64,000 bases of DNA from Liolophura sinensis. Lineage: Eukaryota > Mollusca > Polyplacophora > Chitonida > Chitonidae. Shown here in pieces: positions 48,013-62,500 of this stretch; the stretch's first letter is position 1; the number at the start of each line of letters is the position of its first letter. The notes below the pieces were generated by a model, which was not told the origin of the DNA, did not search any database, and worked only from the letters and a program-made list of their open reading frames with translations. Location: contig NC_088295.1 in NCBI RefSeq assembly GCF_032854445.1, positions 92,249,805 through 92,313,804 on the forward strand. The letters are read 5' to 3'. The position numbers and the translations under genes were made by a program.

Positions 48013-51000
48013 CAACGTAAATGTCAAGATGGAGGAGGAGAGCAAAGCAGGCGATCAGACTGCAGACGAACAAGGTATGTAACTAATTTATTTCGTTTGT
48101 ATTTTGCATTGAAAGTTAACTTCACTACAGTAAGTGCTTTTAATAATGAGAACCTCATAGCCAGTATTCAATCGGTCCGACGGTAACTGTTTACAGTTTG
48201 GCCATTGGGTAACATGGTGCTTGATTCGCTCTGTTAAGAAATCGTACTGATTTTCCATGTAATTTTGTGATCGAATTTAACCCAGGCTAAGGCTACCTAT
48301 TAAATTAGTCTCTGTACCTGATGTGATCATTGCCTTGGTTCATTTGTGAATCACAGGAATTAAAATACTACCTTACTGTAGTTTACTTGGTAATGTATAT
48401 TAGATAGGTCTCATTTAATAGCGTAGTTAAACTTTTCCCAATATATACCAATGTGAGGAAAAAAGATTTAGTCTATAGTGTAGGCCTACATTTTTTTTAT
48501 TTCCTTTTACTTATTATTTTTTGTTTTATAAATACATACCAGTTAATTCTGATTTTAACCGACCAAACATCTAGGCCCCTAATAGTAGCGATGAGACCGG
48601 CCCGGATAGCACAGTTGGTAGAGCGTCCGCTTCGGGACCGGTAGATCCAGGATCAATCCTTGATCGAGTCACACCTAAGACTTTAAAAGAGGAAGTTGTA
48701 ACTTCCTCGCTTGGCGTTCAGCATGAAGGGGATAGTGCAACGACTGGTTGACCCGTATCAGTATAATGGCTCGGGCGGGGCGGCTTATTTGCCTTCGGTA
48801 AGTCGTCTCAGTGAAGCAGCACTAAATAAAAGAGCGGTGGAAATCTGTCCTGCAACAAGGAGGCACATTACACGTACATGCACCCTAATGATTCCTTCGT
48901 CGTCATATGACTGAAAAATTGTTGAGTACGACGTTAAACCCCAAGCACTCACTCACTCACTAGTAGCAATGAAAATTTATAGGGAAAGCCATGTCTACTA
49001 AACATGGGTATTGTTTGTTCCAGCCTTTGGAACAGGTCAGTCATTATTATGAATTGATACTGAATGCTGACTATGAGGCAGATAAAAATCAGAAATGTTG
49101 GATGTTTTGGATATCTTATATTTTATCCTTCCCATCAATTTGTCCTTGTGGTTAAAAACAATTATCTGCAACTGTCTGTTTGACGTAGAAGAATCAGGTT
49201 TGATAAAAACTGAAACACATTTATTGTCAATTCACTGCATTAAGCTGCATTTGATAACCACATGTCATGATTACATGTATTTACTCAAAGAGGGTATAAG
49301 TGATGGTAAACCAGAAATACTGGGAGCAGATGAGAAGGTCAGCCTTCCAAAGCCCACCAATCTGAGGCAAGCCACATCTCATCTGAGGATTGAAGCGTTG
49401 CGCAGGTATCGCCTTAAACATTCCTTTGACATTGATGATTACGATGACAGAGGTGCATCTGTGAAAAGCAAGTGTAATGAACTTTCTGAAACACAAGATG
49501 ATACTTTTCGGAAGGAAGATGAGGAGAACAAGAAAACTGGTGATAAGTTGGTGACTCCACAGCTTCCAGTTATAACTGATAGGAGCTTTTCAGGCCATCA
49601 TTTGTATCAACCAGAATTTCCTATACCATCCGTGTGCAACTCTGATGATGATCTTGTCACGTGGGGTGAGACTAGCCGCAGCTTATCACTGGGATCAATG
49701 GAGGACACTTTGTTTCAGCTTGATCACGGCAATGTTGTTGTTCAGTTAGATGGTGAAGAGCTTGGTTTTGATAGCAGTGAATTTTCACCCTTTGATTCAC
49801 ATTACGTTTCACCGCTTACTTATCCTGGCACATTGTACTACCATGGGTCACCTACCAACAGCCATGCTAATCATGAGCCAGTATCACCATCATCAGTTGA
49901 AATATGGCAACCACCTGGGTCTACCTCATTTCATCCATCACCCCAGGCAGGGAGAGGTACATTGTCTTCATTCAGTCTGCACACTATAACCATAGTTAAA
50001 GCATGTAGAACCTGGCATGAGGTTTTTCTTTCTGAATGTTTTGGACGTGCATGTGAAATTTATCTGTTGAATAGAAGCATGACTGAGTTAATTTTTTTTA
50101 AAACTTGTCTCAGTGCAATCTCCCAGATTCAGAATTGCCCTGCAGTACATTGACCCACAAGTTGCCGTCATTATTTTGACATTTAAAGCTATATTATTAG
50201 AGGCTTCATGTTAGACAATTTTTTTGTTCTACACCATTAGTACCTAGTTAGTACTGTTATGTAGAAGAGATTACCACTTCATGAATAAATAATTGTCAGA
50301 AGCCTCAGTGTATGGTCAATGTGGACTTTCTGCTTTCAGAGAATGTTCATTATCAATGTGAAAAGTTGTAATTACATGTATATGCTTTCCCTTATAGATA
50401 ACTTTGCATATGTATGTTGCATATGTATGGGCTTCATGTCTGTATGTGATATTTTTGTACCGTACAGTGTGTTATCAATGAAGTTTGAGCTTTAAGTGCT
50501 TTCGTGATATTGATAGGTGGACATGTATGTTAGACCACATGAATGTATATGCACATGTATGCTGTAACTATACAAAGTTTGTTATGTTTAACTTGCTGTT
50601 TGATGTATATATATCCTCCCCCACTGTTTTCAGCTGGGCTGAACTTGTACGTTTCAACATGTAGAAAATACCCACTGTTTGCATCATATTATCTGTGAAA
50701 AAGAGTTACAGCATGCTCAGTCTTATCTTGGCTTTCAGCTTTAACAGTGGTCAATGTGTTTGTGAATATTGTGCAGTAGTTCATATTTGACTCAACATGC
50801 ACGCGGACTGCAGTGCTTGCATAGTAGTTGTAAAGTGATTGTAGTTTTTGTCTACGCTTACACCCCTGGTATATATATTTGTATATGTGCATCTGTGTAG
50901 ATTGTACATGTAGTACTACAATTATATGATAGAGGTATCCACAAACTACGCTGCCATTCAGTCCATATTTCACTTATACTTATAATAAGCCTGAAAGTCT

Positions 51001-53501
51001 TACAGAGTCTAAAAGGAACTGATGATTTCCAGTGAAATGGATAAATGATATGAAATATTTTGCCACTGACAGTCAACACGTACTCTTCAAGTTCCGTGTA
51101 TTTCCTCTCATCAAGTAAATGTAATTATCTAATAGTTATGCCCAAAATACTCCTTCCACTGTACTTGTGCATTTCTGTTGTATCTGATTTGCTATGTCTG
51201 TCACCCTAATGTGTTGTTATCTGGCCGTTAGCTGTAGAGGGATCCACAGAGGCAACTGGGATGGATGGTGAGCAGCAAAACGAGGGAACAACAACCCCAA
51301 CACAGGACCAGCCAGCTCAAGGCCAGGGAAATACACCAGCACAAGGTATACATAGTGTAGGATTTATGCTCTTCCTGGAGGATAAGCTACTGTCAATCAG
51401 TCATCCCTCTGAAAGATAATAGCAAACCCTTGGCTTGTACAATGACATTGATTTTATCAGACTTTCACCGTTATAACATAAAAGACATTGGAGTAGGGTA
51501 TTTCTCCTTAACACAATGACACTTTCCGAGTGTCTTGAATACACAGTTTTGTTGTGATGTGTATAGCTTGTCTAATGGATCTTACCTATGTAACGTAGTA
51601 CTTAGTATTGGGTAAATGTATTGATGGTAACTGTATTTTACAATGTAGATCTAGTATGAAAGTAATGAAAACCTTTCATTTGTTTTTTGCTTGTTATCTG
51701 CCTTTGTCTGTTGCTTCATGAACATGTTGGCAACTTAACCAAGCAGGTTACTTGTGTTTCCTATGAATGTTATTGGAGCCTTCTTGAGAGTGATTTACAT
51801 GTACATGTACCTGTGATGATTTAATACAGTGTCAAATGAGGGATCAAACACAGACAACCCGGCAGGGAGTTTGGTTGACATGGGAACAGGTACCTATAGA
51901 TCAGACCTGTGGTAGATTCCTAATGTAGAACTTTATGGTGGTAGTTTCTGTAGGTGCTCAGATCTCCTACATATAGATCAGCTCATCTTTGTCAGCCTTT
52001 CTGATGTCCATTATTTCTATCAGTCTGCTGTTCTATGTGGCTCTGTACTATCCTTGCTCATGCTATTCTCTGTCTACATGAAATTGGGTGCCACTTATCA
52101 CATGGTTGTGTCAACATTATGTGCTTCTCTTGAGAAGGGTGGTTTGAGAGAGAATTAAGAGTAAAGTAATAGACAATAGTAACAGTAACATTTGCTCTTT
52201 ATGCTATGATACACTTTTTAACATGATGTTCTAAATGTTAATATACATGTAGACTTGTGTTCAGAACAGATCTCTGTATTAAGATGAAAAATGGTAAGTT
52301 CTGATCAAAAATTCATCATTCACACAAATAAACTAGTCTAGTGCTGTTGAAAATATGCATTCCCATTCTATTATGTTGTTTTTTGTTTGTTTTTTTATCC
52401 AGCATTTATCATATTTAACCAAACTGAAAGATCAACTTTGTTTGGCTCTGCAGGAACTGACAAGGTAGACAAGAAAGATGAGGAAAAGTCTGAAGAAACT
52501 GAGCATGCTGGGCCTGAAGAAGCAGAGGGACAAGGTAAAGACAATGAAATTGTACCTGAAACCGAGAAGCCCCCGGAGGAGCAGCCTCCAAGTGAGACAG
52601 GAGAGCAGGCTGATACTGTGGAGCAGGGTCAGGCTGTTGTGAATGATTGGGGAGATGAGGCTAAGGAAGAAGGGACCACTGATCAAGGTGAAACAGGTGA
52701 GGCAATATTCCTTATTTAGATGTATGCCATATGTAATGTATATCACATCTACATACATTCTCATCAAGCATTTTCATCACTGTATGGCTGGAACGTGGAC
52801 AAAATGTATATCCCATGGAGAGAACATTCCTTTTCTTCTGAGTCAATTTTCAGGCTATTTTCAAGTGGTAGTTGTGATGAAGGAGAAGTATTATTTTGTC
52901 AAACTGAGATCTTTTACTAATGTGGCTGCATTTAGTGCCAATTTGCCCCTTATGCTTTTAAGCTCAGTATCATTTGTTACATGGGTGTACATTTATCTTC
53001 AGAAAACATTGTTGAAAGTCATGGAGAGAAACCGACAGAAGAGTCCACTCAGGAGAAGGGAGAAACTGAAAAGCAAACTGAAAAGAGTGAAGAGGCTGAG
53101 AAAGAAGCTGAAGGGAAGGGAGAAGCTGACAAACAAGAGGTTGACAAAGAAGCTGAACAGAATAAAGAGGTTGATAAACAAGCTGAACAGGAGGGAGAAG
53201 CTGACAATCAAGCTGAACCAAATGGAGAAACTGACAAACCAGCTGAGACATCTGGAGAGGGGCCAGTCACCTCAGGACAGGAAGAGGAGGGGCAAGCTGA
53301 AGAAGGTGTTCAGGGAGATGGGGAGCGTGGGGAAGGGAGTGGCTCTCAGAAGGGAGACGAGGACTTGAATGCCTGGGGAGAGAGTAGGGAAGATCTGGTA
53401 GAGACCATGGACCCGTTATTCTACTACAATGCAGAGGAGCATGTGTCAGGTGCACAGGTACAGGAGGAGTCTGGCCTGCCTCTTGACATGCTCACACTCA
53501 A
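48005..53501 (+). CDS. CFAP44: CFAP44 exons 1-6: acidic, low-complexity N-terminal region
   Basis: About 550 residues ahead of the WD repeats, unusually long and acidic. Exon 1 gives [20 protein letters not shown]. Exon 2 (49291-49956) has [20 protein letters not shown]. Exons 5-6 are rich in E, K and Q, with about seven repeats of an 11-13-residue unit like EADKQAEQNGE. A WGE motif occurs three times ([31 protein letters not shown]). All five internal introns but the last are phase 1, so exons 2-5 could be skipped without a frameshift. Exon 6 ends LPLDMLTL, leading into the conserved HSYGYDC. The exon assignment rests on phase and splice sites; sequence conservation here is weak. Confidence 0.75.
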
Positions 53502-56500
53502 GTATCCTTTTTATGTGACATATACTACCACTTACACACAGTTTTGTTTCAGAGGTACTGCATGATCATTACTATTCTATCTCATAGAAAGTTGAATGTA
53601 CGCAGTTACATGGGTTTATCAGTGCAAATCGCAAGAAGTGAGTAACACAGCTGAGGCAAGAGATGTATGCACAGACTGAATGCTTGTCAGTTGATCTGGG
53701 AAAACATTTATTGTTTAGAATATTCTTTCTCATGATAATTTGTGTAACTAATTATAGCCATATTAAGATTAGACAAGATTATGGTTTTGAAAGTGAGCAT
53801 TTGTCTTTAACCACTGACCAGCCATTCGTACGGTTATGACTGCACCAAACGTGCTAATCTCCACATCCTGGATGAGACGACGGTGTGCTTTGTAGCAGGT
53901 AACCTGGTGGAGTTACTGAACCTGACCAGCAAGGAGCAGACATACCTCCGCAGTACAAGTGGAGGAGGTGTTGGAGCTATTGCTGTGAGTATACCTCATG
54001 AGTACAAGTGTGGGAGGTGTTGGGACTATTGCTGTGAGTACCTCATGGGCACATATTGGAGAGGTGTTGAGGCTATTGCTGTGAGTATATTTTACAAGTG
54101 TGGGAGGTGTTGGGACTATTGCTGTGAGTACCTCATGGGCACATATTGGAGAGGTGTTGAAGCTATTGCTGTGAATATATCTTACAAGTGTGGGAGGTGT
54201 TGGGACTATTGCTGTGAGTACCTCATGGGCACATATTGGAGAGGTGTTGAAGCTACTGCTGTGAATATATCTTACAAGTGTGGGAGGTGTTGGGACTATT
54301 GCTGTGAGTACCTCATGGGCACATATTGGAGAGGTGTTGAAGCTATTGCTGTGAATATATCTTACAAGTGTGGGAGGTGTTGGAACTATTGCTGTGAGTA
54401 CCTCATGGGCACATATTGGAGAGGTGTTGAAGCTATTGCTGTGAGTATATTTTACAAGTGTGGGAGGTGTTGGGACTATTGCTGTGAGTACCTCATGGGC
54501 ACATATTGGAGAGGTGTTGAAGCTATTGCTGTGAGTATATTTTACAAGTGTGGGAGGTGTTGGGACTATTGCTGTGTGTACCTCATGGGCACATATTGGA
54601 GAGGTGTTGAGGCTATTGCTGTGAATATATCTTACAAGTATGGGAGGTGTTGGGACTATTGCTGCGAGTACCTCATGGGCACATATTGGAGAGGTGTTGA
54701 TACTATTGCTGTGAATATATCTTACAAGTGTGGGAGATGTTGGGACTATTGCTGTGACTACCTCATGGGCACAAATGGGGGAGGTGTTGGGACTATTGCT
54801 GTGAGTACCTCATGGGCACATATTGGAGAGGTGTTGAGGCTATTGCTGTGAGTATATTTTACAAGTGTGGGAGGTGTTGGGACTATTGCTGTGAGTACCT
54901 CATGGGCACATATTGGAGAGGTGTTGAAGCTATTGCTGTGAATATATCTTACAAGTGTGGGAGGTGTTGGGACTATTGCTGTGAGTACCTCATGGGCACA
55001 TATTGGAGAGGTGTTGAAGCTACTGCTGTGAATATATCTTACAAGTGTGGGAGGTGTTGGGACTATTGCTGTGAGTACCTCATGGGCACATATTGGAGAG
55101 GTGTTGAAGCTATTGCTGTGAATATATCTTACAAGTGTGGGAGGTGTTGGAACTATTGCTGTGAGTACCTCATGGGCACATATTGGAGAGGTGTTGAAGC
55201 TATTGCTGTGAGTATATTTTACAAGTGTGGGAGGTGTTGGGACTATTGCTGTGAGTACCTCATGGGCACATATTGGAGAGGTGTTGAAGCTATTGCTGTG
55301 AGTATATTTTACAAGTGTGGGAGGTGTTGGGACTATTGCTGTGTGTACCTCATGGGCACATATTGGAGAGGTGTTGAGGCTATTGCTGTGAATATATCTT
55401 ACAAGTATGGGAGGTGTTGGGAGTATTGCTGCGAGTACCTCATGGGCACATATTGGAGAGGTGTTGAGACTATTGCTGTGAATATATCTTACAAGTGTGG
55501 GAGATGTTGGGACTATTGCTGTGACTACCTCATGGGCACAAATGGGGGAGGTGTTGGGACTGTTGCTGTGAGTACCTCATGGGCACAAATGGGAGAGGTG
55601 TTGGGGCTATTGCTGTGAGTACCTCATGGGCACATATTGGAGAGGTGTTGAAGCTATTGCTGTGAATATATCTTACAAGTGTGGGAGGTGTTGGGACTAT
55701 TGCTGTGAGTACCTCATGGGCACATATTGGAGAGGTGTTGAAGCTACTGCTGTGAATATATCTTACAAGTGTGGGAGGTGTTGGGACTATTGCTGTGAGT
55801 ACCTCATGGGCACATATTGGAGAGGTGTTGAAGCTATTGCTGTGAATATATCTTACAAGTGTGGGAGGTGTTGGAACTATTGCTGTGAGTACCTCATGGG
55901 CACATATTGGAGAGGTGTTGAAGCTATTGCTGTGAGTATATTTTACAAGTGTGGGAGGTGTTGGGACTATTGCTGTGAGTACCTCATGGGTACATATTGG
56001 AGAGGTGTTGAAGCTATTGCTGTGAGTATATTTTACAAGTGTGGGAGGTGTTGGGACTATTGCTGTGAGTACCTCATGGGCACATATTGGAGAGGTGTTG
56101 AGGCTATTGCTGTGAATATATCTTACAAGTATGGGAGGTGTTGGGACTATTGCTGCGAGTACCTCATGGGCACATATTGGAGAGGTGTTGATACTATTGC
56201 TGTGAATATATCTTACAAGTGTGGGAGATGTTGGGACTATTGCTGTGACTACCTCATGGGCACAAATGGGGGAGGTGTTGGGACTGTTGCTGTGAGTACC
56301 TCATGGGCACAAATGGGAGAGGTGTTGGGGCTATTGCTGCGAGTATATCTTACAAGTGTGGGAGGTGTTGGTGCTGTTGCTGTGAGTACCTCAGGGGCAC
56401 AAGTGTGGGAGGTGTTGGGGCTGCTGCTGTGAGTACCTCAGGGGGACAAGTCGGGGATGTGGTGGGGCTGTTGCTGTGAGTACCCCATTGGTGCAAGTTG

Positions 56501-59500
56501 GTTAGGTGTTGGGGCTATTGCTGTGAGTACCTCATGGGCACAAATGGGTGAGGCATTGAGGCTATTGCTGTGAGTATATCTTACAAGTGTGGGAGGTGTT
56601 GGGGCTATTGCTGTGAGTACCTCAGGGGCACAAATGGGTGAGGCATTGAGGCTATTGCTGTGAGTATATCTTACAAGTGTGGGATATGTTGGTGCTGTTG
56701 CTGTGAGTACCTCATGGGCACATATTGGAGAGGTGTTGAAGCTATTGCTGTGAATATATCTTACAAGTGTGGGAGGTGTTGGGGCTATTGCTGTGAGTAC
56801 CTCAGGGGCACAAATGGGTGAGGCATTGAGGCTATTGCTGTGAGTATATCTTACAAGTGAGGGAGGTGTTGGGGCTGCTGCTGTGAGTACCTCAGGAGGA
56901 CAAGTCGGGGATGTGGTGGGGCTGTTGCTGTGAGTACCCCATTGGTGCAAGTTGGTTAGGTGTTGGGGCTACTGCTGTGAGTACCTCAGGGGCACAAGTG
57001 TGGGAGGTGTTGGGGCTGTTGCTGTGAGTACCTTAGGGGGACAAGTGGGGGATGTGGTGGGGCTGTTGTTGTGAGTACCCCATTGGTGCAAGTTGGTTAG
57101 GTGTTGGGGCTATTGCTGTGAGTACCTCATGGGCACAAATGGGTGAGGTATTGAGGCTATTGCTGTGAGTATATCTTACAAATGTGGGAGGTGTTGGTGC
57201 TGTTGCTGTGAGTACCTCAGGGGCACAAGTGTGGGAGGCATTGGGGCTGTTGCTGTGAGTACCTTAGGGGGACAAGTGGGGGATGTGGTGGGGCTGTTGC
57301 TGTGAGTACCCCATTGGTGCAAGTTGGTTAGGTGTTGGGGCTATTGCTGTGAGTACCTCATGGGCACAAATGGGTGAGGTATTGAGGCTATTGCTGTGAG
57401 TATATCTTACAAATGTGGGAGGTGTTGGTGCTGTTGCTGTGAGTATCTCAGGAGTACAGGTAGGGGAGGCATTGGGGCTGTTGCTAAATATTAAAAAGAA
57501 TAAATAAACAGTGATACCACATGTTGACCACAAACTTAATTTTTTTACAGGTACATCCAAGCAGAAAATTCTTTGCTGTAGCAGAGAAAGGGAAAGTCCC
57601 TAATATAAACATATATGAGTACCCATCTCTGAAGTTGCACCGCATACTGAGAGGAGGAACAGAGCAGTGTTATAATTATGTGGACTTCAGGTAGGACACT
57701 AAATATTCTTTATTACTTTAACGTTTTATAGACACTTGACTGCAGATGGAACTAGTCTGTGTAAAGAAAATAAGAAAGATAATAGACTATCTGCAAGCAC
57801 AAGTGATAAGTAATCCAAGCCTATTAACTCTTGTCAGTCATGTCTTTTGAGTTGTAACCCAGTCTCTGTGTGTGTTTGCAGCCCTGATGGAGAACTGCTG
57901 GCCTCCCAGGGAGGGGAGTCAGACTACATGTTAACAGTGTGGAGATGGAGACAGGAGAAGATTGTGCTGCGCTCCAAGGCCTTCTCCCAGGAGGTGTTCA
58001 GGGCAACCTTTTCCACAGAGCTTGAAGGACAGCTGACCACAGCAGGCACCAGCCATATCAAGTGTGTACCTCAAAGCTTAACTTGATTCTCCAAAACTCC
58101 ATTGAAGCAAAACATATACATGTATGATCTACTGCGATCAAATCTGAGTAGAGGATCTTATGCAGTGGTGGAAAGCCTAGCTTTGGATGACGTCAAAAAG
58201 ACGTTAAGATTGTCTGATGATTAGTAAGAAAGTACCCATTAAAAACAATTCAGTGACATTGTCCTTTTCAGCAAAATATGGTAGTAATGAGTCTCAAGAA
58301 TAGCTGTTAGGTATTCTGTAGGTTTATTTCCCGTATTTGTATCAATTTAGCTGACATGAGTGGGCCTGTCTGAGAATTATGTGACTTTCATTTTATTTGT
58401 TAACAGATTTTGGAAGATGGCTGACACATTTACAGGTTTGAAGCTACAAGGTCAGCTGGGGAAGTTTGGTCGCACAGAGATCTCTGATATAGAGGGTTAC
58501 GTGGAGTTGCCTGATGGGAAGGTCTTGTCAGGCTGTGAGTGGGGGAATCTTCTGGTCTGGGATGGAGGGCTCATTAAGGTGGAGATCTCTCGTAAGGGAG
58601 GCAAATCCTGTCACCATGGCCCAGTCCAGCAGATCTTACTGGATGAAGGAGAGTTGATGACTGTCGGAGTGGATGGATTCATCAGAGTAGGTTCTCAATA
58701 ATTTATCAAGCATGTTGATGTTAATCTGAACACATGGCTTAAACCTTAGATGGGAATCACCAGCATTGTTCAAATCTACTGCTTTTTGTTTGTTATTGTT
58801 ATTACATTACTTGTATCAGACATACCTGATATGTTCAGGTATTAAAGAGACATGCTACCTGTCTATGACTTACTGATAGTTGAGTTCTATACAATGACAG
58901 TGTATTTGTTTTGTTTTTTCTAGGTGTGGGACTTTGAAACAATAGACACAGCTGAAGGTGTAGATGAAGTGGGTTTGTTTGAAATGGAACCAATGAATGA
59001 GCTGCAAGTGGAAATGGATGTCAAGCTTAAGTCCATCGTGAAGTCTGTGGACACAGAGAATGAGCCCACCATCTGGTACGCACAGGTAAGAGATGTAGTA
59101 GGTAGGGGAACAGTGCCGAGTTGTCTGCAGCCTTCAACTGTCAGTGCAAGGGTTGTGTTTAAACACTACACAGTCCTGATGATATTGAGAATGTGTTTGA
59201 ATGTTCTGAATTGCTAATCCTCTGACAGGTTTTACATGACATATATGTTGAGGTGAGTAAATAGACATGCGTGTCTGTTCACAGGATGCCAACGGTGGGA
59301 TTTGGAAGCTGGACTTATCATTTTCTCACACATCGCTGGCCCCAGAGAAGCTGATGACGTACCACGCAGGTCCGATCTGGAGTGCGGATACCTCACCAGT
59401 GAGCCACCTGGTGGCCACCACAGGACAGGATAGTAAGTCAGCTGATTGGATGGTTCAGATTCACAATGTCACGGGCCCTCCATTCTGAAAATGAGAAGCC

Positions 59501-62500
59501 ATGGTGAAAGCCATTCTGGCAAAGTGACCCTTTTACAAGACATTGCGAGGAACACCTGAAAAGCATTTCTTGTATAAATTCAAGTATATATGAACATTGT
59601 TTAAATATGTTTCCTACTGATCCAGGCATAATTACTTACCTGAATTTTGTGATGATTTTGTCCCACAGGTACCGTGAGGGTATTTGACTACGTGTCCAGA
59701 AAACAACTGTGTCAGTCTAGCTTTAACTCTGCTGGAACAAGCCTGACCTGGGTCCCAGAGATTGTAAGTCCATGATGGGGTGTAAAGTCATTATCATTCA
59801 TTCCTTCCAGGTATCTTATCTGTTTAAAACCATAAACATTTTCTGCTTCTGTCCCTTCAGACCTCTTACACATGGCCACTGTGTTTCTAACCACAGCTAG
59901 GGCTGTGTGTAACACAGAGATTTTGTAAGTTTTTATGTTATGAGAAGGTTCATGTACTTTCCCAGTGAAACTGTTAGATCTTTTCTCTGCCAAACATGTA
60001 GTTCTGAGCATACATCCGAGTGCTGTGTACTGTCAAATAAGTCATCGCATTTGTTCAACATTAACATGTGATATCCTGCTTGTAGGTCGACCCTAAAGGC
60101 TCTACAGTTGTGGTTGGGTTTGGTGATGGTGTTGTCCGTGTGTTGACCATTGCTAGTATACATGAGCATTCCCTGGGGCACAAGGGGAAAGATGAGTGTG
60201 AGTTTGTGTTACGTCAAGCCTTCAAGCCGCACACAGGTTCTGTTACCAGCCTCGCCATTGATAACAATGGAGAAGTACTGGCAACTGGGGTAAGTTCCTA
60301 ACCTGTCTTCACCTGGGAGTTTTAGGGTCTCAGTATTGTTTCAAAGTTTTGCTCCTCTGTAAGACCCACTTAATTGGATGTTTTATGTGTGATACTTTCA
60401 TTTTCCAGAGTGAAGATGGAACTGTGTTTTTCATGACAGTTGGCACAACGTATGAGCCTGTAGGTTTTGTGAAAATGCCAGCAGCTGTGCGGTCCATTCA
60501 GTGGTCTCCAAAAAAATTTGTAAGTAGATCGGTTGACAGTGATTTCCATTCTGATATAAGGTTAACATGCTTTAGTTGTCATACAAAGTGTAAGTCAAAC
60601 TACTTTAGTACCCTACAAAAGTTGACAAACCAAAGAAAGTTAAGTTATGATCAAGGGGCCGCTTTCATCAGACTTTGTGACTTGTATTTCTCGTAACTTT
60701 TTTTGTGAAAGATATTGTCTAGCTTATAGTGCCGTAAGGCGATGTCAAGTGTGAGAAAAGTACGCAAAAAATTATTGACAAAGTTTTGTGAAAGTTTGTC
60801 TTTCAATTTTATTTGTTTTGTTTTTTTCCAGAAAAAGTCAACATTACTGATCTTTTGTGACGGTGGATGTGCAGTAGAACTAGCAGCCCCAGAGCAAGGC
60901 ACTTTTGACACAGCTCACACATTCCAGATAACAGGACTGGATATGAAGACATTCCAGTTCAACAGTATCAAGTCTTATTTACGGGTAACTGTGTAAAAAT
61001 GGCTGACATATTTACTCTAACATTTGTAACCTGTACGTCAGGCGTTACTTCCCATGGAATGAGGTTAGTCTCCCTTAACTGTAATGTTGTTCACTCCTGG
61101 GTTGAACTCCTTATTTTGTATAAGTTGTTCAAAAGTGTGGATATTAACTTCATTCTGTTACAAATTAAGATCAGATTTTGTTTGAATTGATGTTGCCATT
61201 TTAATATTTGTGTGTGTGTTACTGTGATGCATTGTGTGTTACAGCATGAGGAAGACTTGGCACGGCAGGCTAAAGAGGAGGAGGAGAGAAAAAAAACGTG
61301 AGGAAGAGGAGAGGAAGAAGAGGATAGAAAGAGGATTAGAGACTGAATCTGAAGCAGGCGACGAAGAACCAGGTATAGACACTGATCAAAAGATACATGT
61401 GCTAAAACAAAGTACTGTATAAAAATTAGCAGTTTTCAAGTGACCGGCTTTGCTTGATTCCAACTGATTCATCTACCTTATAGGGCCATTGGAGAGCCTT
61501 TGGGAACTCTTTGTGAATTCATTTCTTATCATAAAAGCATTAGTGTTGACATCAAAAGTATCATTTGATCATTCATATGGTTCTTGAAGTACATTTTACA
61601 TGCCAGACTTCAGGTGAAATACAGTATTCTCAGGCTACAACTTTACTCTTAAAGTTGTTATTGGGATGTAATTTTTTTTCTCTCAGTTTTAATAAAAATT
61701 AAAAATCCTTTATTGAAAATCGTTTTTCAGCAGTCCAACAAAAAAAAAAATTGCTTACCGACCTACTCTATTTATTCAAATAGTACCAGGTTACTGCTAA
61801 CAGATATATCTACATAATTGTTTTGTCCTGTACAAACCAGATGACCCCTGTCTAAATGATGGTGGGGAACAGGACAATTTGTCCTTGTCAAGCAGCTGAT
61901 TTCCACACTTGTAATGGCATACTTTCCCACACAGTGAAAACAAGAGCCATTGTGGTCCCTGTCCTACATGATAGACAAATCCTCCGTGGTTATCACCTGG
62001 TCTGTCCTACCAGCTGAGTTAATATATGTAGTAATTCCCATTCCACCTTCAGAGTCGGCTACGCCACAACAGCCACCATGGGAGCCTTACATCCCTGAAG
62101 AACCCAGCCCCATTTTGACAGGCTTCTACACCGACGAGGGCAAATTCTGGCTCTCTATGGTACGACTGAATTCACATGTAGTATAATGTTAGAATTGAGG
62201 ACATGGTGTTTGTATTAGCTAAAATAAATAATCTGGTCATGAATGTATATAAATCAAATGTTTCCTACATTTTATGGTCAGGAAACATGAACATTTTCTG
62301 TAACAAAACAATTTGTCTTCTTCATGAGTCAGTCATAGACAGTGGTACAGTGAGACAGGTCTATAATGTTTATAGATACAGTACATTTTAAGATGTGTCA
62401 TTTAAAATAGCAGACACTTCTCCATCTGTCTTTAGTGGTGTCAGGAACCTAATATCTGACATTAAACACAGCCTGTGTGTGTTACAGGGTGGATTTGATG

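Noticed and set aside
48599-48672. A tRNA gene
   Set aside because: Box A is good, but box B is degenerate and the segment continues into a SINE body with a target-site duplication.
53883-56432. Open frames of 268-322 codons with [11 protein letters not shown] repeats
   Set aside because: They are the 90-bp array (30 codons) in CFAP44 intron 7. Only the first 34 codons are a real exon. Possible decoy use is listed as a finding, not as a gene.
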